From an uncultured Algibacter sp. (GTDB lineage Bacteria > Bacteroidota > Bacteroidia > Flavobacteriales > Flavobacteriaceae), in the NCBI RefSeq assembly GCF_947487605.1, contig NZ_CANKXK010000004.1, positions 62,001-126,000 of the forward strand: a stretch of 64,000 nucleotides of DNA. Direction: 5' to 3'. Below are positions 17,482-26,814 of this stretch, piece after piece. Position 1 is the stretch's first letter. Each line of letters opens with the position of its first letter. The notes beneath the pieces were generated by a model. It was not told the DNA's origin and ran no database searches. It saw nothing but the letters and a program-made list of their open reading frames with translations. The position numbers and the translations under genes are program-made.

Positions 17482-18591
17482 ATGATAGAAAAAGATTTTA
17501 TTTCAAATCCTTATAAAAAATCAATAGAAAATGGAAGTTTCACTTGGTCTTCGCCAAGTAATATCGCCTTAGTTAAATATTGGGGTAAAAAAGAAAACCA
17601 AATTCCAGAGAATCCATCGATAAGCTTTACTCTTAATAATTGCAAAACCACCACAACTGTTAGTTTTTCTAAAAAGCAATTAAATACAGATTTTTCGTTA
17701 GAGGTTTTTTTAGATGGACAACTAAAGACCGATTTTAAGCCGAAGATTCTAACTTTCTTTAACCGAATTGAAACCTATTTACCTTTTTTAAAAGACTATC
17801 ATTTTAAAATAGAAACATCCAATACGTTTCCTCACAGTTCAGGAATAGCTTCTTCTGCTTCGGGTATGAGTGCTTTGGCATTGTGTTTAATGAGTATTGA
17901 AAAAGAGTTAATTAAATCTAGTGTCATTCCGAGCGCAGTCGAGGAATCTCACAATGAAGATTTCTTTATAAAAAAAGCATCATTTTTAGCAAGATTAGGT
18001 TCAGGAAGTGCATGTAGAAGTTTGGAAGGAGATATAGTGGTTTGGGGAAAGCACGATACCATAGAAGGTAGTTCAGATTTATTTGGAGTTAAATACCCAT
18101 ATGAGATACATAATAATTTTAAAAATTATCAGGATACCATTTTATTAGTAGACAAAGGAGAAAAGCAAGTGAGTAGCAGTGTTGGTCATAATTTAATGTA
18201 TGGGCATCCGTTCGCACAAAAACGCTTTAAGCAGGCAAATAAAAACCTTTCGAATGTTGTGTCTATTCTAAAAAAAGGTAGTTTAGATGCCTTTATAGCA
18301 TTGGTTGAAAGCGAAGCATTAACCTTGCACGCTATGATGATGACTAGTATGCCTTATTTTATTTTAATGAAACCAAACACATTAGAAATTATTAATAAAA
18401 TTTGGTCTTATAGAGAGAAAACAAACTCGAAACTTTGTTTTACATTGGATGCGGGAGCAAATGTACATGTGCTATATCCAGAAAGTGAAACTAAGACATG
18501 TCTAGAATTCATTCAAAATGAATTAGTTGCATATTGCCAAAATGGACAGTATATTTGTGACAGAATTGGTTTTGGAGCAAAACAGTTGTAA
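17482..18591 (+). CDS. mvaD: Diphosphomevalonate decarboxylase
   Basis: It catalyses the ATP-dependent decarboxylation of mevalonate diphosphate to isopentenyl diphosphate, the last step of the mevalonate pathway. The 369 residues show SPSNIALVKYWGK, the GHMP Gly/Ser-rich loop SSGIASSASGMSALALC and ARLGSGSACRSLEG, all diagnostic. A short stretch near residues 147-157 (SVIPSAVEES) is encoded by a dispersed repeat (17922-17950) and is not part of the normal family alignment. It lies between the GHMP loop and the SGSACRS motif, so activity may be kept. Mevalonate kinase follows 27 bp downstream. Confidence 0.95.
   Translation: MIEKDFISNPYKKSIENGSFTWSSPSNIALVKYWGKKENQIPENPSISFTLNNCKTTTTVSFSKKQLNTDFSLEVFLDGQLKTDFKPKILTFFNRIETYLPFLKDYHFKIETSNTFPHSSGIASSASGMSALALCLMSIEKELIKSSVIPSAVEESHNEDFFIKKASFLARLGSGSACRSLEGDIVVWGKHDTIEGSSDLFGVKYPYEIHNNFKNYQDTILLVDKGEKQVSSSVGHNLMYGHPFAQKRFKQANKNLSNVVSILKKGSLDAFIALVESEALTLHAMMMTSMPYFILMKPNTLEIINKIWSYREKTNSKLCFTLDAGANVHVLYPESETKTCLEFIQNELVAYCQNGQYICDRIGFGAKQL
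17922..17950 (+). repeat. Dispersed repeat inserted in frame in mvaD
   Basis: GTCATTCCGAGCGCAGTCGA plus GGAATCTC is a repeat type I recognise from many Bacteroidota genomes, where it is normally intergenic. Here it is read through in frame as VIPSAVEES. Its base composition (about 55% GC) stands out from the AT-rich coding sequence on both sides. Confidence 0.75.
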
Positions 18592-18618
18592 CTTTATATT
18601 CCAAATCAAAATTGCTAA

Positions 18619-19548
18619 ATGAAAGGACCGCTTTTTTATTCAAAAATATTACTCTTCGGCGAGTATGGTATTATCAAGGATTCCAAGGGTTTATCAATTC
18701 CTTATAACTTTTATAATGGTGCTTTAAAATTAGATGAAAGTTCTTCAGAACGCGTTAAACAATCTAATGAAAGCTTAAAGCAATTTGCGAAATATTTATT
18801 GACTATCGATTCAAGTTTGGTTGAGTTTGATAGTAAACAACTTAGCGTAGATGTTAAAAAAGGCATGTACTTTGATTCATCCATACCTCAAGGATATGGA
18901 GTTGGAAGTAGTGGTGCTTTAGTCGCAGCTATTTATGATAAGTATGCAAAAAATAAAATTACAGTTTTAGAAAATTTAACTAGAGAAAAACTTCTAAAGT
19001 TGAAAAGTATTTTTTCTGCAATGGAATCTTTTTTTCATGGTAAATCTTCTGGTTTAGATCCTTTAAATAGTTACTTGAGTATTCCTATTCTTATTAATTC
19101 TAAAGATAATATAGAAGCTACGGGTATTCCATCTCAAAATATTGAAGGGAAAAACGCTGTGTTTTTAATAGATAGCGGTATTATTGGCGAAACAGCACCA
19201 ATGGTTGGTCTTTTTATGGAAAACATGAAACAGGAAGGGTTTCGTAATATGTTGAAAGACCAGTTTATAAAACATACCGATGCTTGTGTTGAAGACTTTT
19301 TAAAGGGCAATATAAAATCGTTGTTTAAAAACACAAAGCAATTGTCTAAAATCGTACTAAGTCATTTTAAGCCTATGATTCCAAAACAGTTTCATGAACT
19401 TTGGAAAAAAGGATTAGATACTAACGAGTATTACTTGAAACTTTGTGGATCAGGTGGTGGCGGTTATATTTTAGGTTTTACCGAGGATATAGATAGAGCG
19501 AAACTAGCGCTTAAAGATTATAAATTAGAAGTCGTTTATAACTTTTAA
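18619..19548 (+). CDS. Mevalonate kinase (GHMP family)
   Basis: It phosphorylates mevalonate at the start of the ATP-using half of the mevalonate pathway. The 309 residues show the N-terminal SKILLFGEYGIIKDSKG, the ATP-binding GHMP loop IPQGYGVGSSGALVAAI (about 90-106), the MESFFHGKSSGLDPLNSY motif with the catalytic Asp, and the C-terminal LCGSGGGGYILGF. The position between mvaD and a UbiA prenyltransferase supports the isoprenoid role. GHMP kinases are hard to tell apart by sequence alone, and a phosphomevalonate kinase role cannot be excluded. Confidence 0.82.
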   Translation: MKGPLFYSKILLFGEYGIIKDSKGLSIPYNFYNGALKLDESSSERVKQSNESLKQFAKYLLTIDSSLVEFDSKQLSVDVKKGMYFDSSIPQGYGVGSSGALVAAIYDKYAKNKITVLENLTREKLLKLKSIFSAMESFFHGKSSGLDPLNSYLSIPILINSKDNIEATGIPSQNIEGKNAVFLIDSGIIGETAPMVGLFMENMKQEGFRNMLKDQFIKHTDACVEDFLKGNIKSLFKNTKQLSKIVLSHFKPMIPKQFHELWKKGLDTNEYYLKLCGSGGGGYILGFTEDIDRAKLALKDYKLEVVYNF

Positions 19549-19603
19549 TCTTCATTTTGTACATTGCTGAAATAGTTTCAGGTTCTGATTAAAATAATAT
19601 TTT

Positions 19604-20506
19604 ATGTTAAGCAGAAAACACAAGCATGTTCTACTTAAGTTTTTTAGTATGTTTTCTGTGGTTCGGGGATACAACATCTTAATAGTAGTTCTAGCTCAAT
19701 ATCTTACTTCTATTTATATTTTGGCGCACGATAAGCCTTTGAGAGAAGTTCTTTTTGATGTTAATTTATTTATGATTGTACTTGCATCTTCGGCAACTAT
19801 AGCTGGAGGGTATATTATCAATAATTTTTACGACTCAGAAAAGGATTTAATTAATAGACCAATTAAATCGAGGTTAGATAAATTAGTTAGTCAGAATACT
19901 AAGCTTTCATTTTATTTTGTGCTTAACTTTATTGCTGTTGTTATGGCAAGCTATGTGTCATTTAAAGCTGTTATCTTTTTTTCATGCTATATTTTTGGAA
20001 TATGGTTTTATTCACATAAACTAAAGCGTTTGCCTTTTATTGGTAACTTAACTTCGGCTGTTTTAACCATAACGCCATTTTTTGCCATTTTTATGTATTA
20101 CAAGAATTTCGAGACAGTTATTTTTGTTCATGCGGTGTTTTTATTTCTCATGATTTCTATGCGAGAACTAACAAAAGATTTAGAAAATATAAAAGGAGAT
20201 TTAGCACAAGACTATAAAACAATTCCTGTTGTTTATGGAGAGAAGGTTTCTAAAATTATGCTAACAGTTTTATTGCTTTTAACAGTTATACCAACATACT
20301 TACTTCTTTTTAATTTTGAAATAGGATATATGTTTATATATTTCTATTTCTGCATTGCTCTATTGTTTGTTTTTATTTTTGTTCTATGGAAATCTAATAC
20401 AAAAACTCATTATTTAATACTTCATAATATTTTAAAATTCATCATTGTTGCTGGTGTTTTCTGTATCGTTCTTATAAATGTTGATTTGGTGCTAAATAGA
20501 ATTTAA
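19604..20506 (+). CDS. UbiA-family prenyltransferase
   Basis: The 300-residue integral membrane protein has about eight or nine hydrophobic helices. It carries the two Asp-rich prenyl-diphosphate motifs of the family: NNFYDSEKDLINRP (about 88-101) and RELTKDLENIKGDLAQD (about 187-203). Flavobacterial homologues are often labelled geranylgeranylglycerol-phosphate geranylgeranyltransferase, but the acceptor has not been established. Its place after mvaD and mevalonate kinase links it to isoprenoid use. Confidence 0.85.
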   Translation: MLSRKHKHVLLKFFSMFSVVRGYNILIVVLAQYLTSIYILAHDKPLREVLFDVNLFMIVLASSATIAGGYIINNFYDSEKDLINRPIKSRLDKLVSQNTKLSFYFVLNFIAVVMASYVSFKAVIFFSCYIFGIWFYSHKLKRLPFIGNLTSAVLTITPFFAIFMYYKNFETVIFVHAVFLFLMISMRELTKDLENIKGDLAQDYKTIPVVYGEKVSKIMLTVLLLLTVIPTYLLLFNFEIGYMFIYFYFCIALLFVFIFVLWKSNTKTHYLILHNILKFIIVAGVFCIVLINVDLVLNRI

Positions 20507-20546
20507 CAAAATTGCTGTTCAAAAACGCCAATCGTAATTTTAACTA

Positions 20547-20554
20547 TATCTTTG
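20547..20554 (+). promoter_or_regulatory. Bacteroidota -7 element (TATCTTTG)
   Basis: The element is an exact TAnnTTTG ending 16 nt before the ATG at 20571. It gives the RluB-like gene its own promoter, separate from the mevalonate block. Confidence 0.6.
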
Positions 20555-20570
20555 CAGCAAAATTAGAGTG

Positions 20571-21413
20571 ATGAGTAAACAACAAGGCGGACAGAGAAAA
20601 GGGAAAACTTTAGATAAAGGTTCTAAGAAAAACTTTAAAAAAAGTTTTACTAAAGGTAGTACACCATATAAAAAAGCTGAACCTAAATTAAAAAACCTAT
20701 CAAATCCAGATGAGATTCGTTTAAATAAATATGTAGCTAATTCGGGGATGTGTTCACGACGCGAAGCAGATGTACATATAGCAACAGGTTTAGTTTCTGT
20801 AAACGGAAAAGTGATTACAGAAATGGGTTACAAAGTTAAGTTAGGTGACGAAGTGAGGTATGATGGCGCTAGAATCAATCCTGAAAAGAAAGCATACGTA
20901 TTACTTAATAAGCCAAAAGGGTTTGCTACAACCACTAGCGAGGGTAAGGGAAGAACCGTTATGGATTTAGTAGCCAATGCTACCAATTCAAAAATAAAAC
21001 CTATAGGACGCTTAGGTAGAAATTCTAAAGGTTTATTGTTATTTACAAACGATGATGCCATTGCAAATAAGTTTACCAACTCTAAAAATGGTGTAGCACG
21101 ATTGTTTCATATAGAATTAGATAAAAACCTTAAGCTGGAAGATTTGAAAAAAATCCAAAATGGATTTAAAGTTGAAGGAAAGTTAATTGAAGTTGAAGAA
21201 ATAAGTTATATCCATGGTGTTAGCAAAAAAGAAATTGGATTAAAAATTAAGAACACCGGAAACACAATTATTCGTACTATTTTCGAATATTTCAAATACG
21301 ATATTTTAAGTTTAGATTGTGTTGCTATAGGACATCTTACAAAAAAAGATATTCCTCGAGGTAGTTGGAAACATCTTACAGAGCAGGAATTGAATACACT
21401 TAAGATGCTTTAA
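20571..21413 (+). CDS. RluB/RsuA-like pseudouridine synthase lacking the catalytic Asp
   Basis: The 280-residue protein has a Lys-rich N-terminal tail (about 1-45), an S4 RNA-binding domain (EIRLNKYVANSGMCSRREAD, about 48-105) and an RsuA-type synthase domain. The usual GRLDxxTxGLLLLTNDG motif reads GRLGRNSKGLLLFTNDD, so the catalytic Asp is Gly149 (codon GGT instead of GAT). Later motifs (FHIELDK, LTKKDIPRGSWKHLTEQE) remain recognisable. Family members modify 23S or 16S rRNA uridines. This one may be inactive or act only as an RNA-binding protein. It overlaps the convergent transferase gene by 4 bp. Confidence 0.85.
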   Translation: MSKQQGGQRKGKTLDKGSKKNFKKSFTKGSTPYKKAEPKLKNLSNPDEIRLNKYVANSGMCSRREADVHIATGLVSVNGKVITEMGYKVKLGDEVRYDGARINPEKKAYVLLNKPKGFATTTSEGKGRTVMDLVANATNSKIKPIGRLGRNSKGLLLFTNDDAIANKFTNSKNGVARLFHIELDKNLKLEDLKKIQNGFKVEGKLIEVEEISYIHGVSKKEIGLKIKNTGNTIIRTIFEYFKYDILSLDCVAIGHLTKKDIPRGSWKHLTEQELNTLKML

Positions 21414-22804
21414 TTTTTAAATGTTAGTTTTTTTTTAAATAAAATTTCCCAAATAAACATAATATAAACAATAGCATATTCAATGGCTATTATCCACAAA
21501 TTTTCAGATTTATCTGCCTTATCAACGTGTATATAAGCTAAATAGCTGAGTATAATTACGCAACTCCAGACTAACGGGAATTTATATTTTGTAAATATCG
21601 ATAAAATTAATAGCGTTGCTATATACCAAGGATGCACGGTGGTTGCCGTAAAATAATAGAATGTTAATACGAATAACATACCAGTTATAAGTTCGATAGT
21701 TGTTTTGTTTTTCCTAAACAAGCTTAGTGCAATAACAAATAGAATGACAATAATTGCTGTTGTTTTTCCAATTATAGCAATCTCGTTATAGCCTCTAAAA
21801 GTGTACCCTATTTCTCTTGCTAAATAATAAAGACTACCATTAAATTCAAAATTTTGAAACCACAGAGCCACAGTTGTTGTGTAGTTATTTATGAATTCTG
21901 AAGAATAAAATGGAGCGAAAAGTAAGAGTGTGACTGTGCCAACTATTCCATAAAAACCTATTAGTTTTTTCAAATTTATTAGAGTTGGAATCTTTTTACT
22001 CTCGTTTTTAGCTTTAACAAACCACTGAAAAAATAGTGGTAGAAAAATTAACGGAATGAGTTTAACTGAAATTGATAATGCCAAAACAACCGCTGCAAAT
22101 TGCCATTTTCCTATATGAAGTAAATACAAACTCCAAATTAAAAAGAATATCATGACACCTTCAAAATGAAGGTTACCTGTGAGTTCGATAATTATAAAAG
22201 GATTTAATAAATACCAGAAAATGTTATAAGCTGGAATTTGTAATTTCTCTAATAATTTTCTACCAAAATGTAGTGTTCCAAAATCGGCTAAAATTATTAA
22301 TAAACGTAATACAACAGCCGATCCTAAAATACTTTTGCCTGCAAATATGCCTGCAATCGCAAAGCACAATTGATTAATAGGGGGGTAATTGGTAAAATGA
22401 CTAGCATTAAGAGTTCCCATACCTTCGCGAAGTTCTTGTGCTTGTTCTACTAGAAGTTGACCCTTAGAAATAAAAGATTCAACTGTTTGTAAATAAGGAT
22501 TAAAACCTTCTAAAATCATTCTACCATCCCAGATAAATCTATAAAAATCTTGGGATAAATTTGGTATAGCCAAAATAAAAATTGCTCGAAATCCAAAAGC
22601 TAAGACGGTAAGTATTTTTAAGTTATGCTTAAGTATTTGCACTAGTTTATAGAATAAGAAGAACAAGGCTACATAGAGCGTAATTAACTTTATATAATCT
22701 GTACGCAACAAATCATAAGCAAAAGAGAAATAGAATAGTAAACTAGAGAGTACTAATAGAATTGGTGTTCTGTTTAGTTTTAAGAAAGTAGAATTCAAAA
22801 GCAT
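21410..22804 (-). CDS. GT-C type membrane glycosyltransferase (DUF2029/GT87-like)
   Basis: The 464-residue polytopic membrane protein has about 10-12 hydrophobic helices. The first extracytoplasmic loop contains SQDFYRFIWDGRMILEGFNPY with an acidic pair, followed by NYPPINQL, both typical of polyprenyl-phosphate-mannose-dependent GT-C enzymes. It probably transfers a sugar from a lipid-linked donor in the periplasm. Substrate and product cannot be read. It is convergent with the RluB-like gene and divergent from gamma-glutamyltransferase. Confidence 0.75.
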   Translation of the reverse strand: MLLNSTFLKLNRTPILLVLSSLLFYFSFAYDLLRTDYIKLITLYVALFFLFYKLVQILKHNLKILTVLAFGFRAIFILAIPNLSQDFYRFIWDGRMILEGFNPYLQTVESFISKGQLLVEQAQELREGMGTLNASHFTNYPPINQLCFAIAGIFAGKSILGSAVVLRLLIILADFGTLHFGRKLLEKLQIPAYNIFWYLLNPFIIIELTGNLHFEGVMIFFLIWSLYLLHIGKWQFAAVVLALSISVKLIPLIFLPLFFQWFVKAKNESKKIPTLINLKKLIGFYGIVGTVTLLLFAPFYSSEFINNYTTTVALWFQNFEFNGSLYYLAREIGYTFRGYNEIAIIGKTTAIIVILFVIALSLFRKNKTTIELITGMLFVLTFYYFTATTVHPWYIATLLILSIFTKYKFPLVWSCVIILSYLAYIHVDKADKSENLWIIAIEYAIVYIMFIWEILFKKKLTFKN

Positions 22805-22921
22805 GCTTCAAATATAGTTGTTATTTGTTTGTTGGGTTTCTTAACAAATACTTACTTGATAGTCTTAAATAAAACGAGTAAATTCGTTAAGTCTCCTTCT
22901 AATTATTTATAATTCAATTTT

Positions 22922-24610
22922 ATGAAAAAGTATCAATTAGTTTTGTTTTTATTTTGTTCAATTTTATTATGTAATGCTCAAGATAGAATAACTGGAGAGC
23001 TTTGGTCTACTCGTTCCGAAATTATTGCCCAAAATGGTATGGTAGCTACCAGCCATCCACTAGCTACACAAGTAGGTTTAGATATCCTGAAAAAAGGAGG
23101 GAATGCTATTGATGCAGCCGTTGCAGCTAATGCTGCTTTAGGTTTAATGGAACCTGTAGGTTGCGGAATTGGGGGCGATTTATTTGTCATTCTTTGGGAT
23201 GCTAAAACCAAAAAATTGTATGGACTTAATGCTAGTGGCCGTTCACCTAAGAACTTGACATTAGAATATTTTGAAAAGAATAAATTAACTAAAATACCCT
23301 CTTACGGACCTTTGCCAGTAAGCGTTCCTGGAGTAGTAGATGGCTGGTTTGAATTGCACAATAAATTTGGGTCTTTGCCAATGACAGATATTTTGGAGCC
23401 TGCTATTAAATATGCCGAAAATGGATTTCCTCTATCAGAACTTATAGCACATTATTTTAGTTTAAGTGTAAAAAGATTTAAAGCGTCTAATTATCCAAAC
23501 ATTGAGGATAATTATATGATTGATGGACAAATACCAAAAGAAGGAGAAATTTTTAAAAACCCATATTTAGCAAATACCTATCGAAAAATAGCAAATGGCG
23601 GAAGAGATGTGTTTTACAAAGGAGATATAGCACAAAAGATAGTAGATTTTATAAAATCTCAAGGCGGCTTTTTATCAATGGATGATTTAAAAAATCATAA
23701 AAGCGAATGGGTAGATCCTGTTTCAGTTAATTATAGAGGCTATGATGTTTGGGAATTACCACCGAATGGACAAGGAATTGCTGCTTTGCAAATGTTACAA
23801 ATTTTAGAAGGATTTGATTTTTCAAATATTGAATTTGGAAGTGCCGAACATCTTCATTTGTTTACAGAAGCAAAAAAACTAGCTTTTGAAGATCGCGCTA
23901 AGTACTATGCCGATATGGATTTTGCAAAAGTACCTGTGGAGAGACTAATTTCGGATGATTATGCAAATGAAAGACGAAAATTAATAACTGCTAATGCTTC
24001 AAAATATGAAGCAGGCGAAATAAGTGCGGGTGAAACTATTTATTTAACCACTGCCGATAAAGAGGGTAACATGGTTTCTTTTATACAAAGCAATTACCGC
24101 GGTATGGGCTCTGGAATGGCACCGCCAAAATTAGGTTTTATGCTTCAAAATAGAGGGGAGTTATTTAATTTAAAACGTGGTTATTTTAATACTTATGAGC
24201 CAGGTAAGAGACCTTTTCACACTATTATTCCTGCATTCGTAACAAAAGATGATGAGCCATTTTTAAGCTTTGGCGTTATGGGTGGCGATTTTCAACCTAT
24301 GGGACATACTCAAATAATTATGAACATTGTTGATTTTGGTATGAATATTCAAGAGGCAGGAGATGCACCACGTTGGAATCATTCTGGTACATCAACACCA
24401 ACAGGAGAACCAGCAGAAGGCACAGGTACCATTCATATTGAATCTAGAATACCTTATAAAACAGTAAGAGGTTTAATGCAGAAACGGCATAAAGTAGGAT
24501 TTGGTTTAGGAGGTTATGGGGGTTACCAAGCTATTTTATGGGATGCTAGAAATAAAGTATATAGAGGTGCATCTGAGAGCAGAAAAGATGGGCAGGCTGC
24601 TGGTTATTAA
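22922..24610 (+). CDS. ggt: Gamma-glutamyltransferase
   Basis: It cleaves gamma-glutamyl bonds of glutathione-like peptides in the periplasm. The 562-residue precursor has a signal peptide (cleavage after CNA). It shows GMVATSHPLATQVGLDIL, GGNAIDAAVAAN and GCGIGGDLF, all family signatures. The autoprocessing site that generates the catalytic N-terminal Thr of the small subunit is likely Thr372 in AGETIYLTTADKEGN, followed by MVSFIQSNYRGMGSGM. The TTHxS of E. coli Ggt is here TIYLT, a variant seen in related enzymes. It stands alone between minus-strand transferase genes. Confidence 0.92.
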   Translation: MKKYQLVLFLFCSILLCNAQDRITGELWSTRSEIIAQNGMVATSHPLATQVGLDILKKGGNAIDAAVAANAALGLMEPVGCGIGGDLFVILWDAKTKKLYGLNASGRSPKNLTLEYFEKNKLTKIPSYGPLPVSVPGVVDGWFELHNKFGSLPMTDILEPAIKYAENGFPLSELIAHYFSLSVKRFKASNYPNIEDNYMIDGQIPKEGEIFKNPYLANTYRKIANGGRDVFYKGDIAQKIVDFIKSQGGFLSMDDLKNHKSEWVDPVSVNYRGYDVWELPPNGQGIAALQMLQILEGFDFSNIEFGSAEHLHLFTEAKKLAFEDRAKYYADMDFAKVPVERLISDDYANERRKLITANASKYEAGEISAGETIYLTTADKEGNMVSFIQSNYRGMGSGMAPPKLGFMLQNRGELFNLKRGYFNTYEPGKRPFHTIIPAFVTKDDEPFLSFGVMGGDFQPMGHTQIIMNIVDFGMNIQEAGDAPRWNHSGTSTPTGEPAEGTGTIHIESRIPYKTVRGLMQKRHKVGFGLGGYGGYQAILWDARNKVYRGASESRKDGQAAGY

Positions 24611-24634
24611 ATAGAATAATTTTAAACTAAACGT

Positions 24635-26125
24635 TTAAACTTTCGAAGCCAAAGATTTAAAAAACACATAACCAAAACCCACAAAGAGCATTAAATGAAA
24701 AGGAAAGAGGCCAAAATCACCTCCTTGATTACCAACAATAAATGCACTATACATTCCAAACCCAAAATAAAGAGTAAGTAAGCCTTCGAAAATAACATGA
24801 ACTGAAACAGTTTTTTTCATGTATTTATTGTTTTTCCAATTGTCTTTATATTTACTTATGTTGAATTTTGGCGTTCTAACAAACTCACTTTTTTTACCTA
24901 AGTGCCCTTCTAATACAGCTATAGAATTATGAAGAGAAAAGCCCATGGCAATTGAGAAAAACACAAAAAACATCCCGACATATTTTATAAAATTTTTAAT
25001 GCCGCCTCCATAAATATTCTTGTACATAAACCAGTAACATATAAAAAATATTATACTACTTACAACAAAAAAGCTCATGACATAAAAGTATGGCTTCAAG
25101 TGTTCGTATTCATTTTTAATGTAGAGCATAGGAATACTAAAAACACCTACAATAAGTACGTTTAAAAACATGGTACTATTCAGTAAATGTAATATGCCAT
25201 GTAATTTAGTTTTAGTAGAAATATTTTTACTGTTTACTACCCGACCAAGCATTTTTCTAAAGTTTTCAGCGCCTCCTTTATTCCATCTAAATTGTTGCGA
25301 ACGAGCTGCACTAATAACCACAGGGAGTTCGGCAGGCGTTTCAACATCTTCTAAGTATTTAAACTTCCAATTTTTTAATTGTGCTCGATAACTTAAATCT
25401 AAATCTTCAGTAAGTGTGTCACCTTCCCAGTTTCCAGCGTCTATTATACATTCTTTACGCCATAAACCAGCAGTTCCATTAAAATTAATAAAATGTCCTT
25501 TACTGTTTCTTCCTGTTTGTTCTAAAGTAAAATGAGCGTCCAGCGCAAAAGCCTGTATTCTAGTTAGGATGGAATAATTACGATTAATATGTCCCCAACG
25601 GGTTTGAACAACACCTATAGATTTATCCTTAAAATAAGGAACTGTTTGTTGTAACCAATTTTTTTTTGGAAGAAAATCGGAGTCAAAAATGGCAACAATT
25701 TCTCCTTTGGCAATTTTTAACCCTTCCTTTAAAGCTCCTGCTTTAAAACCAGTACGATTAGTTCTTGTAATATGAACTATATCTAGCCCAGTAGCTTGAA
25801 GTTTTTCAATATGTTTGAGAGTTGTTACAATAGTTTCATCAGTAGAATCGTCTAGTACTTGAATTTCCAGCTTGTCTTTTGGGTACTCAATTTTGGCAAT
25901 ATTCTCTAACAAACGTTCCATAACGTACATCTCATTATAAACTGGAAGCTGAATGGTAATATATGGTGTTTCGTCTGGATTATTTAAATTAAACTTTGGG
26001 CAATTGTCTTTAATTTTTTTTGAAGACAGGTAGTTAAATAGTAAATTTAATTGCGCCAATGCATACATAAATATGAGTACAAGTGCAACAGAATAAATAA
26101 TTATGACTACTGTTTCTAAAATCAT
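24635..26125 (-). CDS. Processive family 2 glycosyltransferase, cellulose-synthase-like
   Basis: The 496-residue membrane protein has an N-terminal helix, a GT2 catalytic domain (about 45-290) and several C-terminal helices. It carries the complete D, DxD, D, QxxRW set: LDDSTDET, FDSDFLP, TEDLDLSYRAQ and QQFRWNKGG. It is therefore a processive beta-glycan synthase-like enzyme that uses a nucleotide sugar at the inner membrane. It is the last gene of a five-gene operon and overlaps the preceding GT2 gene by 4 bp (ATGA). The polymer is unknown, and no BcsB or AlgK-like partner is present. Confidence 0.9.
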   Translation of the reverse strand: MILETVVIIIYSVALVLIFMYALAQLNLLFNYLSSKKIKDNCPKFNLNNPDETPYITIQLPVYNEMYVMERLLENIAKIEYPKDKLEIQVLDDSTDETIVTTLKHIEKLQATGLDIVHITRTNRTGFKAGALKEGLKIAKGEIVAIFDSDFLPKKNWLQQTVPYFKDKSIGVVQTRWGHINRNYSILTRIQAFALDAHFTLEQTGRNSKGHFINFNGTAGLWRKECIIDAGNWEGDTLTEDLDLSYRAQLKNWKFKYLEDVETPAELPVVISAARSQQFRWNKGGAENFRKMLGRVVNSKNISTKTKLHGILHLLNSTMFLNVLIVGVFSIPMLYIKNEYEHLKPYFYVMSFFVVSSIIFFICYWFMYKNIYGGGIKNFIKYVGMFFVFFSIAMGFSLHNSIAVLEGHLGKKSEFVRTPKFNISKYKDNWKNNKYMKKTVSVHVIFEGLLTLYFGFGMYSAFIVGNQGGDFGLFPFHLMLFVGFGYVFFKSLASKV

Positions 26126-26814
26126 TTTTTAATGCTGTATTTAAAAATCCAACCTAAAATTTTTATGCCAGCAAATATAGCACCTTTTATCGTACCTGAC
26201 ACTTTTGAAACACCAATTCTATTTCTATAATTTACTGGTATTTCGGTATATGTAAATTTTTGTTTAAGTGCTTTTAGCTGCATTTCTACTGTCCAGCCAT
26301 AGGTTTTGTCTTCCATATTAAGAGCAAGTAATTTTTGGTATTTAATAGCTCTAAATGGCCCGAGATCTGTAAATCTTGCTCCAAAGAATAATTTCATTAA
26401 GTTAGTCGCTAGCCAATTGCCAAATATTTGAGGCTTGGTCATTGAGCCTACTTCTCTTAGTTGTTTGACTCTTGAACCTATTACAAAATCAATATTGTCG
26501 TTAATAATAGGTGCCACAATTTTGGTTAATTCTTCTGGGTAGTCGCTGTAGTCTCCATCTAGAAACACAATAATATCTGGTTTATCAGGTTGATTTGAGA
26601 TATAATTCATTCCTTTTAAACAAGCATATCCGTAACCTCTGTTTGATTCAACTAGAACTGTAGCTCCTGCTTTTTTAGCATTTGTTTCGGTGTTGTCGCT
26701 AGAATTGTTACTAACAACAATTATTTCTTCTACTATGTTAGGTATATCACGTATAACTTTTGCTATAGAATCAGCTTCGTTATAGGCAGGAATGATGACT
26801 TTTATATGGGTCAT
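26122..26814 (-). CDS. Family 2 glycosyltransferase, DPM1-like
   Basis: The 230-residue soluble transferase begins MTHIKVIIPAYNEADSIAKV, with the nucleotide-binding FLDGDYSDYPEE and the acceptor-side TDLGPFRAIKYQ and GWTVEMQLKA motifs. These resemble polyprenyl-phosphate mannose or glucose synthases. It has no clear membrane segment. It overlaps both neighbours by 4 bp, which indicates tight coupling to the processive transferase downstream. It may supply a lipid-linked sugar donor (inference). Confidence 0.88.
   Translation of the reverse strand: MTHIKVIIPAYNEADSIAKVIRDIPNIVEEIIVVSNNSSDNTETNAKKAGATVLVESNRGYGYACLKGMNYISNQPDKPDIIVFLDGDYSDYPEELTKIVAPIINDNIDFVIGSRVKQLREVGSMTKPQIFGNWLATNLMKLFFGARFTDLGPFRAIKYQKLLALNMEDKTYGWTVEMQLKALKQKFTYTEIPVNYRNRIGVSKVSGTIKGAIFAGIKILGWIFKYSIKK

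Noticed and set aside
23950-24100. Gamma-glutamyltransferase inactivated at the processing site
   Set aside because: The site differs from TTHxS, but a Thr aligns at the cleavage position and the downstream Gly-rich motif is intact, so loss of function is not supported.
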